DNA of 64,000 nucleotides from Acanthosepion esculentum (lineage: Eukaryota > Mollusca > Cephalopoda > Sepiida > Sepiidae). Shown piece after piece: positions 1 to 9,699 of the stretch. The first letter of the stretch is position 1. Every line of letters begins with the position of its first letter. The notes under the pieces are model-generated. The model did no database searches. It was not told where the DNA came from and worked only from the letters and a program-made list of their open reading frames with translations. Where the stretch lies: the NCBI GenBank assembly GCA_964036315.1, contig OZ038487.1:49454659-49518658 (forward strand). Reading direction: 5' to 3'. The position numbers and the translations under genes were made by a program.

Positions 1-203
1 GGACTTGAAATAAAGAAAGAGCATACTAACAATAAATGATTGATCATAAATTAATATAGATATAGTAGAAATAAACCTTTATGATAAATCTGAAGCTGAC
101 ATATATAAATAATTTTTAGAAACTTCATTTTGACATAAATAATTTTATTACTTCAAATGTTATTTTTAGTGGATAAACAGTATTTTATATATAACAGTGT
201 AAG

Positions 204-206
<3 letters not shown>

Positions 207-270
<64 letters not shown>
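207..270. repeat. (TA)n microsatellite
   Basis: Uninterrupted TA dinucleotides. Bases 271-529, between this tract and the next, hold no recognisable feature. Confidence 0.95.
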
Positions 271-275
<5 letters not shown>

Positions 276-522
276 AATGGAATGTCCCACACTCCCTATC
301 GCCTATGTGGTCTGACTATATCAGTGGCTATATATAGTGAACACAGGATATACCTGGGGCTGGCTTTGGGAATTACTAGCCTGCTACCTGATTCCCTATC
401 TTTCAATAGTTTATTCTCTTTTACAGTAAACCTCTCTTCTTTCATCTACACATGTGTTGCTGTTCCTTCACTCAAGTACCACCTTTGTCTGTTTGTAACC
501 TGTTTAAGGATACAACAAATAA

Positions 523-529
<7 letters not shown>

Positions 530-559
<30 letters not shown>
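530..559. repeat. (TA)n microsatellite abutting PLE fragment
   Basis: Pure TA tract. The similarity to Penelope-like elements starts directly on its right side. Confidence 0.95.
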
Positions 560-562
<3 letters not shown>

Positions 563-1330
563 TGAGAAAATCCGTTTTATTTTTATTGATAATAGTTTTC
601 CTATCAATGTCATCAAATGCACTATTGGACACAAAGTTAAGCAATTTAAGGAAACGGTAGTTTTTTTCTCCTTCCTTGTGTCCTCTATATTTAAAGCTAC
701 TGTGGCTGGGTAGAAACAGTCAAATACTCACTGACAAGGTCTTGACATGCATTACATCAAGTTTTTTTGACTGTGAAGTTACATGTTACTTTTGAGATCC
801 GTTCATTATTCCCTTCTTTCATCAAGAATGGTCTGTCCTATTTATAAAATAGTTCTGTGGTATTTAAATTTAAATGTCAGTGTGATGCTGAATACATAGG
901 ACAGATTAATCAGAGACTGGAAATCCGTATCAACCAACGGGCTCTTGCAAGTACAAGAGCAAGTAGCTTCAGTTGATCTTCTAGGATGACCCAAGAAGTG
1001 TATGATTCAACAATTGGTCAGCACCTTTTGAACAACACTGACTTTGCACATCAATATAAAAATGATTGTTTCACTATTTTACATAGAGCTCAGTCCGTTC
1101 ATCACTTGAAGATTCTAGAAGTGGTTTATATTAAAATACTCAAACCAAGCTTATCAAAACAAAAAGAGCAGTTAAAGTTATTTGGAGGGCATGAGCAATA
1201 TCCTTTTTGTACTCACTCAGAATATGTATCTTTTTATTCGTTTTTTACTAATAAATCTGATTTTAGTTGTGTTCCAAAATTTCCCCTCCTCATTTACTAT
1301 TTGGATTTTGTGAATATGGTTTTGTGTTAG
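560..1330 (+). pseudogene. Penelope-like element fragment: linker plus GIY-YIG endonuclease
   Basis: Remnant of the 3' half of a Penelope-like retroelement protein. Shortly after the TA tract the translation reads FIFIDNSFPINVIK and then ETVVFFSF, which resembles the linker between reverse transcriptase and endonuclease in PLEs. Near 850-930 it reads VVFKFKCQCDAEYIGQ, the conserved lead-in of the PLE GIY-YIG nuclease (YIG followed by a basic, R-rich helix). The open part from 986 gives STIGQHLLNN and LKILEVVYIKILKPSL, the usual end of the domain. At least one frameshift and one stop (near 975) break the frame. The RT palm is missing, so the copy is 5'-truncated and sits between TA tracts at 530-559 and 1378-1403. 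It is a dead copy. Confidence 0.7.
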
Positions 1331-1377
1331 TCACAAGAATTCTTAAGGAAAAAAAATGTCTACAATTCTTTTCAAGT

Positions 1378-1403
1378 CATATATATATATATATATATAT
1401 ATA
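1378..1403. repeat. (TA)n microsatellite
   Basis: Pure TA tract about 50 bp beyond the PLE remnant. Between 1404 and 1990 I see only AT-rich sequence and no recognisable feature. Confidence 0.9.
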
Positions 1404-1997
1404 AGATGTTGCTTCCAGGACAGATTTTTCTAGTAAATGTTTTTGGTATACATAGATAAGTAAAGAAAGAATTAAATATATACAGTATATTTAATATGCA
1501 TAACACAAAGAAAAGCATAACGTGTTTCAATGTATAATAAAATAAGTCATTTTTTTTATAAAAAATGTAATACAACACAATAAATCATTTCCTCTTTCTT
1601 TCCACCCACACATATATCTGAAACCATTTGTATATGCATATTTACCAGCCTGAACATTCAAGAAATCTTAATAGAGAAAAATGTGCTCGCCAACATGACT
1701 CAAACTTGTATGCCTTTTGCAGTAGAAGCCATTGTTTGATCCAGGATACTTCACAAAATATGTATAAATTATAGTATGCAGTTGTGTCAACAGTTTCATT
1801 AACTTTTTTTCAATTTCTCTAAATTACATATTATTAGCCAAGTAACTGAAACTACAGGAAACGTTGATTTTGAACTTAAAAATAATAATTGCAGAAAGTG
1901 CACAAATTTTACAGAGAAATATTTTGAATAAAAATTGAATCCTTATAATAACAAAATTATGATGACAACATTAATAGGAAATGTATACAACTCTGTT

Positions 1998-2450
1998 ATA
2001 AAGACACTATTAATATTATGCAACTAGTTTAAAAAGTTGTCCACTCTCTGGTTTTATGAAACAGACTGCACAGTAACTAGCAAAAAACATTCCGAAGTTC
2101 ATATTTGCTGGTAAATTTCCATCCACCAATGTAAACCTTCCTCTTCAGAATACTACACAAGTCTTCACTTGGGTTATGCTTGGATGAACAAGACTGTCCT
2201 TTATCAAGTGAGTGTTTTTGAAACTGATTTGATTCACTTCTTCATTAATTTTCTTTGCAAAATGTGATGGGACATTGTTTTGCATAAAATTATTATCTTT
2301 CCGAAAGTATATTGCTTCTTCTTGAACCATGACTTTATTGGAATTTCAAAAAACAATGTACGTCCGAGTTCTTTATCTTCACACAATTTGGAACTTACCA
2401 TGGGCCCACAATTTCACCATTTCTAATCTCATCCTAAAAGAGAAAAAGAA
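1998..2450 (-). pseudogene. Tc1-like transposase fragment
   Basis: Decayed part of a Tc1-like (DDE) transposase on the minus strand. In order it reads RNGEIVGPW, then FMQNNVPSHFAKK (the second catalytic block, normally a QDNAP-like motif, here with N for the catalytic D), then FKNTHLIK where the third catalytic region would follow, and last GRFTLVDGNL, like the C-terminal GRxxxS block of Tc1 proteins. Frameshifts and stops are frequent and the SPDLNPIE block is lost, so it cannot be active. A second copy of the same part lies at 3086-3420, with a LINE fragment between the two. Confidence 0.55.
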
Positions 2451-2499
2451 ATCCCAGCATTACTGGGGAAAATCACAAAATTATGCTCAATGTTAATCA

Positions 2500-3085
2500 T
2501 TTCAAACCAAGCAAGGTGGGAATGCCACTAGCATGCAGAGGATTACAGGGAGTGAAAGTGAGGGAAAAGACTGAGTATCAGGAGGATTGAGACAAGGACA
2601 AAAGATGAACAGGATTCAAGAAGATAGAACATCACAAGTGATGTTGCATTTAAATTTTTGAGGATTGTAGTTATCAAGGAAGCAAGTAAATGGAAGGGAG
2701 TTCCACAGGTGGGAAGTGCAAGAAATGAAACTACTGGAGTAGAAGTGGTGGTTGCATTTAACTACTTCAACAGTAAATGGGTGGGACCTAGATGCCAATC
2801 TAGTAGCATGCTTAAATTTATATAGTCAGGGCACCAGGGGGGAAAAAGTTTGACAGAGCAGTTGCCATGAAAATACTTGTAGAAAAGACAGAGGAAAGCC
2901 ATGTTACATAAGTGAGAAAATGTCTGAAGTCGAAATGCATTGTCAGGATCAATTACATTGCAGATCCTTCTTTGGATTTTGTCAAGAACTTTGAGATGAA
3001 TAGCAGGAGCACCAGACCAGATATGGCAGCAGTATTCAGTGCACGGGCGAATGGGAGATTTATAAATGTGCAAGGTGGACTCTGA
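2500..3085 (-). pseudogene. LINE-B fragment: non-LTR reverse transcriptase C-terminal region and 3' end
   Basis: 3' end of a Jockey/CR1-like non-LTR retrotransposon on the minus strand. The larger open frame (up to 3121) reads HIYKSPIRPCTEYCCHIWSG, then LDKIQRRICNVI and LCLFYKYFHGNCS, the region after the RT thumb seen in many animal LINEs. A second frame gives SHLWNSLPFTCFLDNYN and FKCNITCDV, the usual C-terminus. A frameshift joins the two. The 3' untranslated part (2500-2610) shares its CCAAGCAAGG tail with copies near 16730, 38325, 50900 and 55115. RT palm and endonuclease are absent (5' truncation). Confidence 0.7.
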
Positions 3086-3420
3086 AGAGAAAATTATAAA
3101 GACAGAATTAATGTTCTGCAACTAGATTTAGATTTACATCCACTGGTTTTATAAACTGATGTATTTCTTCAAATGAAACAGACTGTACAGTGACTGGAAT
3201 ATAATTCTAAAGTTCATATTTGGTGGTAAAGTGAATTCTACAAATGTAAACCTTCCTCTTCAGAATACTCTACAAGTTTTCAATTAGCTTAATGTTAAGT
3301 GAAAATGTTGTCCACTTTATCAAACAAGTATATTTGAAATTCATTTGATTCAGTTCTTTCTTAGGTTTCTTTGCTGAATGTGATGGAGTACTGTTATCAA
3401 TAAAAACAAATTTTTTTAAC
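3086..3420 (-). pseudogene. second Tc1-like transposase fragment
   Basis: About 330 bp that repeat 1998-2350 with many substitutions. The shared landmarks are TGCAACTAG, AAACAGACTG followed by ACAGT, and TTTGCNNAATGTGATGG. It covers the same C-terminal part of the transposase and is equally broken. The LINE-B fragment lies exactly between the two copies, so the pair could be a local duplication or two insertions. Confidence 0.5.
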
Positions 3421-3805
3421 TTAGATTTTTATGTGTGAAACAGACTGGAGTTGTCTAGGATCTTCAATAAACTTTTCACAGTTTGCATATCATTTTCAGA
3501 TTTATTTTACATTTTGTAAACTCTGAAGTTATTAAACATTTCCTTTTACCCACTGAATCCAGATTACAATTCATTTTAAAGCTTCAAACTTACAATGTGG
3601 CTATTACTTTGAGACTTTGAAATTCAGAATATAACATACAAATGGTGACTGTTTAATTCTGTACAGAACAAATTGATTTTTATCTTAACTGCACAGATTG
3701 CTGTGGCCATGGTTCAACAAAGAAACATTTAGATTCAAATATCAATAAAACATGAAGTGGCTAATAATGAGAAGTGAAGGAGTGTGTATATGTATGTACA
3801 GACAC

Positions 3806-3810
<5 letters not shown>

Positions 3811-3877
<67 letters not shown>

Positions 3878-3880
3878 ATT
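3811..3880. repeat. (TA)n then (TG)n at the left edge of a PLE
   Basis: About 55 bp of TA followed by a short TG run. It directly precedes the left inverted terminal repeat of the PLE at 3881-6112. Confidence 0.95.
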
Positions 3881-4049
3881 TAGGTAGCAAATTCTCTTTT
3901 AGAAATGTCTGATTAAATAAATTAGAAACATTATGCCTGCTTCTTTTGAGCATAATCCTTTCATATTCACAAATATTTTTCCATGTATTACAGTCAAATG
4001 ATGCAAGAATTCATCTAAACTCCTAAATAAATCACTGAAAAATTGTTGA

Positions 4050-5745
4050 AAAAGAATTACAGAAACATCCTGAAATAGTAATTAAGAAATCTGGTAAAGC
4101 AAACATCTTTGTTGTTTTAAACAAGTCCAACTACAACTTAAAACTTCACACCAAATTTAGAAACTTACTAATAATCCTACTACTCAGCTACAAGTGAAAA
4201 TTAATAAATTAATCGCAGATAACCATGTGGAACAAGACAATCTAAACCATACCAAAATAATCGGTGACTATAAACCGGGATACATTTACAGTTCTATCAA
4301 AATGCACAAACCTAACCTCCACTCCGCCCTATTATATCCCAAATAACCAAAACACTTAACCAATTAATTACACTATACATACCTAACAAATACAGTGTTA
4401 AATCAATCCTTGAACTTATATAAATATTAAAAATCAAAAAAGCTAATAATGAAATCATAGCATCACTTGACATTGAAAATCTGTTCACTAACATTCCAGT
4501 TAGAGAAACCATTGAGATTATTATTAAAAAAATATATAATAATTCATCTCTGCCCCCATTAAAAATTAAATCTAAAATACTAAGAAAATTACTTTTAGCC
4601 TGTACCACAGAAGTCCCATTCTAGATCACAGAAATAATGTATATATGCAAGGTGATAGCATTTCTATGGGTTCAGTTTTGAATCCAACCTTCAACAACTT
4701 CTACACGGCCAACCTAGAAAATAATATATTTAGCACCACCCAGAAACCCTCCATCTACCTAAGATATGTCAATGACATCCTTATTTTAGTTGAAAACATA
4801 GAAGAAATAATGGAACTCGAAAAAAATCTTTCAAAATAACTCCATTCTCAAGTTCGCATATGAACTTAACAAAAATAATGAAATCCCTTTCCTTGACATT
4901 TTAATAGACACAAATAACAACACATTTACTATCTCACCATATAAAAAACAACCAGCAAAAACTCTTGCACTCTCAACTAGAAGAGTGAATGTCCTAATTA
5001 CTACAAAATAGCATTGATACAGAATTTAATTAACTGAGTACAAATTAATTCCTCCACAAAAAAGATTTTCTACACTGAACTTAAAAAATATTAAGCAGAC
5101 TCTCATTAATAATGACTTCTCAAACCACATTGTAGATGAACAAATAAGACGATTTATCAAAAACCTCAACATACATCAAATAGAACATGGTACTTCCTCA
5201 AAGGACCCTAAATATATTAAACTTTTATACTGTAACTAGATGCATGCTAACTACAAACAGGATGAGAAAATCATAAAAAACTTCATTCATACCAATATAT
5301 CTCCCATGGATCCGAATTAAAAAAATAAAATTGATCATATATTATACAAAATACAATACAACCAAATTAATTATTCGCAATAACTCCTCCCCACCAACTG
5401 ATGTATTATGTAAAATCAACATTATATATCAATTCAAATATCCCTTGTGAGAATGTATCTCCAACAGAAAAAAAATATATATATATTGGATATTTGACAA
5501 CTACATTATCAAAATGTCTTACTTTACACATGTCTGACCATTCATCCATTGCAAGACATTTACACCAGCATTCCTGTCCACATTCAGAGGATAGAAAAAT
5601 ACTGATTGATAACACAACTATCCTACACAAAGAAAACAAACAAATTAAAACTACAGATCCTCGAAGCAATCTTCATTAAAAAATTGAAGCTGACATTGAA
5701 TAGAATCAGTTACGAATACTATAATAATGTTCTAAAATGCCTATA
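4050..5745 (+). pseudogene. Penelope-like reverse transcriptase / GIY-YIG endonuclease pseudogene
   Basis: Broken gene for the PLE polyprotein, which copies the element's RNA and nicks target DNA. Blocks in order: EIVIKKSGKANIFVVLNK (4070-4130, N-terminal RT block); YKPGYIYSSIKMHKPN (near 4270-4315); ASLDIENLFTNIPV (4460-4505, RT motif A with its aspartate); QGDSISMGSVLNPTFNNF (4648-4700, motif B); YLRYVNDILILVE (near 4755-4795, motif C, where YVND replaces the catalytic YVDD); EIPFLDILIDTNNNTF (near 4885); YKQDE (5255); and YIGYLTTTLSKCLTLHM (5485-5535, GIY-YIG core), ending at LKILEAIFIKKL-like sequence. Several frameshifts and stops, plus the lost catalytic D in YVND, make it inactive. Confidence 0.75.
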
Positions 5746-5932
5746 AAAAGAACAGTTTTCATGTTCTAATGCATGACTGACCGTGACATTCCAACGTAAA
5801 AGAAAAACTTCCATAAGGCATAATTTTTTCACGTTCTAATGAATTCTAAAGAATAACTGTTAGCAGTTGCATTTAAATGCAAAAAGAAAAAATTCAGTAA
5901 GGAATAGCTACACTTAGTTTTTGCCTTACCAG

Positions 5933-5985
5933 TTGCATCCCTGATGATGATCTCAGAAAGAGATGGAAAGTACTTGGGAAATAAA
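5933..5985 (+). ncRNA. hammerhead-like core at the 3' end of the PLE
   Basis: On the element strand CUGAUGA (5941-5947) is followed by a hairpin AUCUC/GAGAU with loop AGAAA, and then GAAA near 5967. The order and spacing match a hammerhead core. Stem I is weak (GG with CC) and the junctions carry extra bases, so it is probably decayed. PLE terminal repeats are known to carry hammerheads, which fits this position just inside the 3' repeat. Confidence 0.4.
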
Positions 5986-6112
5986 AGTGATTTTCACTGT
6001 TACAGTGCATCCTTTGATTGTAATACATGGAAAAATATCTGTGAATATGAACGGAATATGCTAAAAATAAGCAAATATAATGTTTGTAATTTATTTAATC
6101 AGACATGGCTTA

Positions 6113-6140
6113 CATATATATATATATATATATATATATA
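6113..6140. repeat. (TA)n at the right edge of the PLE
   Basis: Pure TA tract immediately after the right terminal repeat. Confidence 0.95.
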
Positions 6141-6424
6141 GTAGTTAAGCCTACCAACAGGGGGTTTTCATTGCTTATTTTCTTTTTCTCCTGTGAGGGT
6201 GTGATTATCCACAATTTTTTTTTTAATTTTAATAAAATGCACTTTACTCAGTAGGTAGGTGTGTTTCCTTTTAGGTCTTTTTCTTTTTTCTTATTGTTGT
6301 ACTTATTTAAGGACATTTAGGTCTTTTGGCAAGTTGTCCATTCATTCCACCAGTGTTTTGAATTCAATATTGAATTTAAGATTTTAGTTTTTTATATAAT
6401 ATACTATTTTTACTTCCTTCTCTT

Positions 6425-6430
<6 letters not shown>

Positions 6431-6462
<32 letters not shown>
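6431..6462. repeat. (TA)n microsatellite
   Basis: Pure TA tract in AT-rich sequence. No element boundary is recognised here. Confidence 0.9.
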
Positions 6463-6469
<7 letters not shown>

Positions 6470-6522
6470 ATTTTATTTTGCAGTTATTTTCTCTTCTCCC
6501 TTTATATATGTGTGTGTGTATG

Positions 6523-7089
6523 TATATCTTTATGACCGAATGATCACCGAAGTTAAGCATCGTAGAGCCAGGTCAGTACTTAGATGGGGTACCGCTTGGG
6601 AACACCTCGTACTGTAAGCAGTGTGGCTGAGTGGTCTAAGGCGTTGCTTTAGAATCACGAGGCACCGAGTTCGAATCCTGGCTGGAATTAATTTCAGCAG
6701 CTATCGGACTCCAAGCACAGGGCACCTTTGGCAAGTGTCTGTTCCATAGCCATGGGTCCACCAAAACCATGTGAGGGAATTTGGGAGAGGAAACTGTGTG
6801 GAAGACCTCGTTGGCCAAAGCTAGCACGATATCACAAAACACCGTGATTGCGAGTTGAGGTGGCCAGCCTTGTTCCTTTATGATCACGCTGGGTTCGCAC
6901 CAACGCTCTAGAACTGTTAATTGGCTCTGCACACGCCAATAACAGTATAAACTGCAGGTGGGCTCTGTGGGCATTTCCCAGTTGGGAAATTGCAAAAATG
7001 CCTGTGCAAATGTTGCAATATGCGCTAGCTAGCTGTGCACTGCAACGGGTGTCCTCGATATCGAGTGGCCAATTATTATATCTTTATGA
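6523..7089 (+). mobile_element. complete SINE with 5S rRNA + tRNA composite head and 13-bp target-site duplication
   Basis: The 541-bp element (6536-7076) is flanked by perfect 13-bp copies of TATATCTTTATGA (6523-6535 and 7077-7089). The head starts inside a 5S rRNA-like sequence: GATCACCGAAGTTAAGC, then GGTCAGTACTTAGATGGG, then GCTTGGGAACACC, which is the internal promoter region. Directly after the 5S-like end comes a tRNA-like unit with an A-box (TGGCTGAGTGGTCTAAGGC) and a B-box (GAGTTCGAATCC). The body (near 6720-6810) contains GGCAAGTGTCTGTTCCATAG followed by GGGTCCACCAAAACCATGTG, which I recall as a block common in cephalopod SINEs. The GC content is clearly above that of the neighbourhood. 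The 3' end is GAGTGGCCAATTAT, with no A-tail. It is non-coding; the minus-strand ORF across it is chance. Confidence 0.8.
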
Positions 7090-7533
7090 TGATGTGGATT
7101 TCATTCTAATGTATTTCTCTAGCTGTTACTCATATTCTCCCAAACACTACACATGAACATGGGGGTTTAGAGCAAACTCTCCTCCCCCACCCATGTTTTC
7201 AATAATATAAATCCTCAGAAAATAGATTTTCTAGGCCAAGCATCTCGACTTCCTGCTATAGGTTGTTTTTTTAAAAATATTGTCTGGATGAATTTAAACC
7301 ATTTTGTAAAATTAAACCATTTGTAATTTCAGTTTGATGTGTAAAGTATGAAAAACTTACTTGTCAAAATAAATTATAATTTATAATTGAATTTCTGATG
7401 ATGCAACATTTTTCCTTTGATGTATATCATACTGCTCTGTATACTATATATTGAGCTCTCTTTATGGTTATACCTTTTTAATATTTTATATGAAAAAGAC
7501 TGACTTGGATTATCCTTTCCACTTATAGACTTG

Positions 7534-7537
<4 letters not shown>

Positions 7538-7585
<48 letters not shown>
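7538..7585. repeat. (TA)n microsatellite
   Basis: Pure TA tract. The flanks (7090-7537 and 7586-7930) show no recognisable gene or element. Confidence 0.95.
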
Positions 7586-7587
<2 letters not shown>

Positions 7588-7928
7588 AAATGTATGTTGC
7601 ACTTCTGATCTGGTGGACAATAAAAGGTAAATAATACCATAAATGAATCCACAAACTTGTGACACTGCATGATGTAATTGATTAATATATAAAATAGGAG
7701 ATTGATTGTGATTTTTTCACAAATAGCTTGAGGTTGAAAGCAGTATAAATTAGTAGGTGATTTTTGAGTTTAAATGTCAATTTTAATTTCTTATACTTCA
7801 TTGATGTTATGTATTATATATACACTAAAGAAAACCCAATGATGTTGGTGTGAGCAACAGACAATTTGTCAGATGACCTAACACAAGAAAAAGCTCCCAT
7901 ACAAGGAAAGAAAACTTAAAGTCCAAAA

Positions 7929-7930
<2 letters not shown>

Positions 7931-7978
<48 letters not shown>
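7931..7978. repeat. (TA)n(TG)n microsatellite
   Basis: TA tract followed by a short TG run. The TG side resembles the outer edge of the PLE terminal repeat at 3866-3880, but the sequence beyond it diverges. Confidence 0.9.
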
Positions 7979-8414
7979 TTAATTGTATTAAAAACAAAGA
8001 ATGCATCAATTCTTAGCAAGTACACTTTTATTTTCTGACTCTTCAGGCTTTGAGCAGAAGAATCCTAATACTGAAATCCTAAAGAATCTAAGACAAAAGT
8101 AGACTTGCTAAGAGTTGTTGAGTTCATTGTTTGCTATATGATCTTATACTGTTCTGGCTTATTGAGTCATTGGTCACTGTAATTTATTACATTTTTACTC
8201 TTTCAAGTGTAAAACAGTTCTTTCTTTATATGCCTACTGGCATATAAAATAGGATAAATTAGTATTTAAATTAATATATAAATAGTTAGAAGCCACAAAA
8301 AGGGTTTCAGCCCTAAAAAGTATCAAGTGAAGAACAGAAATACATGAATTAAAGTATAAAATAGTTGCTTATTAACTACTATAGAGACAGTATATAGAAA
8401 CTGAAGTAGTGATA

Positions 8415-8415
<1 letters not shown>

Positions 8416-8485
<70 letters not shown>
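8416..8485. repeat. (TA)n microsatellite
   Basis: Long TA tract with one GTA interruption. It directly borders the short repeat at 8486-8543. Confidence 0.95.
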
Positions 8486-8486
<1 letters not shown>

Positions 8487-8543
8487 CACATTCAGGTGCT
8501 GCTGGATTGTGTATGTGAAACTTGTGAGTGCATATAGTGATTT
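8486..8543 (+). repeat. short dispersed repeat, copy 1, between (TA)n tracts
   Basis: About 50 bp (GCACATTCAGGTGCTGCTGG, then a stretch with TATGTGAAACTTGTGAG) that recurs at 9527-9585. This copy is bounded on both sides by TA tracts (8416-8485 and 8544-8565). Family unknown. Confidence 0.6.
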
Positions 8544-8565
8544 TATATATATATATATATATATG
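8544..8565. repeat. (TA)n microsatellite
   Basis: Short TA tract on the right side of the 8486-8543 repeat. Confidence 0.9.
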
Positions 8566-8796
8566 AATTTAATGTTTTGGCAAAAATGATATTTGCCAAA
8601 AGAACAGCTAAATTAAAAGAGTGCTTGATACAACTTTCATTCTATGAAAATACAATGTAAATTAATATACAAAATATCAGGATCAGTGCTCTTCTTGCAA
8701 CCACAAAGGCTTTTTCAAGCAACAAGAAATGTCTTGTTGCCTCACAAAGCCATCTTGATACAAACTGTGTTTGCAAGAAGGTCAGTGTCTCTGATG

Positions 8797-8800
<4 letters not shown>

Positions 8801-8872
<72 letters not shown>
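8801..8872. repeat. (TA)n microsatellite
   Basis: About 72 bp of TA, ending exactly where a foldback element begins. Confidence 0.95.
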
Positions 8873-8873
<1 letters not shown>

Positions 8874-8874
<1 letters not shown>

Positions 8875-8981
8875 TGGACACTGAGGTCAGCACAAAGTGG
8901 CAACAGTCTGTTTCATGCTTGAATACAATCATCAGGTCCAAAGACTGCATTCAAGCATGAAACAGAATCTGTGTCCACTCC
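8874..8981. repeat. foldback element FB1, copy 1, with hammerhead-like core
   Basis: The left arm begins GTGGACACTGAGGTCAGC and contains GTCTGTTTCATGCTTGAAT; the right arm returns the complement and ends GTGTCCACTCC. On the minus strand CUGAUGA is followed by a UGU/GCA mini-stem and GAAAC, a hammerhead-like order. The sister copy at 41885-42020 keeps longer arms. The element abuts the (TA)n tract at 8801-8872. The shared flank continues to about 9045. Confidence 0.6.
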
Positions 8982-9042
8982 TATATTTACACATGCTCTA
9001 TCCCTGATATTGAGCACTTTTACCCATAAAACTATATTTTAT

Positions 9043-9049
<7 letters not shown>

Positions 9050-9087
<38 letters not shown>
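9050..9087. repeat. (TA)n microsatellite bordering PLE terminal repeat
   Basis: Pure TA tract that ends where the PLE terminal repeat TTTCATTAAAAACGACTGAC begins. Confidence 0.95.
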
Positions 9088-9089
<2 letters not shown>

Positions 9090-9250
9090 CATTAAAAACG
9101 ACTGACAAGGTGCTTTTATTTAGTTTTTTTATATAATTTCTCATGCAATCTAATAAAGTTTTTCTTTTCAGAGGATAAATTATATAAAAATTGTCCGAAT
9201 GTTCTTTTTTTCCGAGTGCTTTCGGCTATACATTTAGCCATTATCAAGGA
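9088..9250 (-). repeat. Penelope-like terminal repeat (pLTR), inverted relative to the following PLE coding piece
   Basis: Matches the 3' end of the PLE at 22965-24335 over about 160 bp (TTTCATTAAAAAYGACWGAC, GAGTGCTTTCGGCTATAC and TTTAGCCATTATCAAGGA), but on the plus strand in front of a plus-strand coding piece. It is therefore an inverted 5' repeat, as in the element at 3881-6112. Confidence 0.7.
9214..9250 (-). ncRNA. hammerhead-like ribozyme core in PLE terminal repeat
   Basis: Minus strand: UUGAUAA (9241-9247), one U, stem II GGCUA/UAGCC with a 6-nt loop (9224-9239), GAAA (9220-9223), a one-pair stem III (G..C), then UC and GGA, which can pair with UCC just before the core. U at core position 3 and A at position 8 replace the usual C-G pair by U-A, which should preserve that contact. 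The same core is found at 23092-23128. Confidence 0.6.
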
Positions 9251-9259
9251 TTATATTTC

Positions 9260-9492
9260 AACTGTTAGAATTAGAAATAGATGAATGATAATTATAAACA
9301 GGATGAATGCCGAATGAATAACATTATAAAAAAATGCATAGCACCAGTTGATAATAGCAAAAAAATTAGATTAATTATTTATTATAAAAAATTTAAAACT
9401 TGTAACCTTATAGTTAAAAATAATAATTCACCTCCTAGAACAAAATTAAATAGAGCAAACATTATTTACGAATTCAAATGTGATAAGTGTTA
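9260..9492 (+). pseudogene. Penelope-like element coding fragment
   Basis: A 70-residue open stretch starts MNDNYKQDECRMNNIIKKC and continues with KKFKTCNLIVKNN and ANIIYEFKC. It is closely similar to the part of the PLE protein at 23197-24102 that lies between RT and GIY-YIG (there KNYKQDECSLRHIIKKY and TNIIYEFKC). RT and nuclease are both absent and the frame stops at the end of the linker. The fragment follows an inverted terminal repeat, so an internal deletion joined the repeat to the linker. Confidence 0.7.
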
Positions 9493-9526
9493 ATGTTGTA
9501 TATTGAAATACAGTCCTACCAAATTG

Positions 9527-9585
9527 CAGGCACATTTTGGTGCTGCTGGATTTTTTATGTGAAACTTGTGAATGCATCTGAATAT
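9527..9585 (+). repeat. short dispersed repeat, copy 2
   Basis: Second copy of the repeat at 8486-8543 (GGTGCTGCTGGATT, then ATGTGAAACTTGTGAATGC), here not bounded by TA tracts. Confidence 0.55.
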
Positions 9586-9699
9586 TTCTGGACTTAAACG
9601 ACTAATGAAAATATTATCTGCCTTGGTCAATGACATCTTAGTCCAGTGAAAGAGATGCTGCTTGTATGTGAAATCCCAAGGGCACTTCACACACATGTA

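Larger units (their letters stand above)
3881..6112 (+). mobile_element. near-complete Penelope-like element with inverted terminal repeats between (TA)n tracts
   Basis: A whole-element layout can be read. An inverted terminal repeat at 3881-4010 (minus orientation) matches 5985-6112 (plus orientation) at over roughly 110 bp: both contain TGTAATACATGGAAAAATAT, then GTGAATATGAA, then AATTTATTTAATCAGACAT, read in element orientation. Between them lies a broken RT plus GIY-YIG coding region in plus orientation. (TA)n tracts lie directly outside both ends (3811-3865 and 6113-6140). PLEs are known for such pLTR repeats in direct or inverted order. A 50-bp piece of the same terminal repeat recurs at 46404-46453, again between TA tracts. 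Confidence 0.7.

Noticed and set aside
2399..2433. 35-nt micro-exon on the minus strand with good acceptor (TTTTTCTCTTTTAG) and donor (GTAAGTTCC)
   Set aside because: The block and its continuation read as part of a decayed Tc1-like transposase (RNGEIVGPW, then FMQNNVPSHFAKK), so the splice-like signals are probably chance.
4312..4608. 98-codon minus-strand ORF
   Set aside because: It is the shadow of the PLE reverse transcriptase read on the plus strand.
6536..6620. 5S rRNA gene
   Set aside because: Only the internal promoter part is present and it is fused to a tRNA-like unit inside a SINE with target duplications.
6621..6690. tRNA gene (Leu/Ser-like A and B boxes)
   Set aside because: The acceptor stem does not close, and the unit is the second part of a SINE head. 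The same holds for tRNA-like units at 12385, 14990, 22550, 46487, 61125 and 61468.
8486..8543. Hammerhead-like reading CUGCUGG...GAAAC in the short dispersed repeat
   Set aside because: Core positions are wrong and no stem II or stem I can be formed.
8642..8950. ORFs running through (TA)n tracts (YIYIYI repeats) here and at many other sites
   Set aside because: TA repeats contain no stops in these frames; the flanking residues do not belong to any recognised protein.
9490..9696. Minus-strand ORF with CxxC and histidines, like a zinc finger
   Set aside because: It overlaps a short dispersed repeat and the decayed end of a mariner transposase; the spacing does not fit a C2H2 finger.
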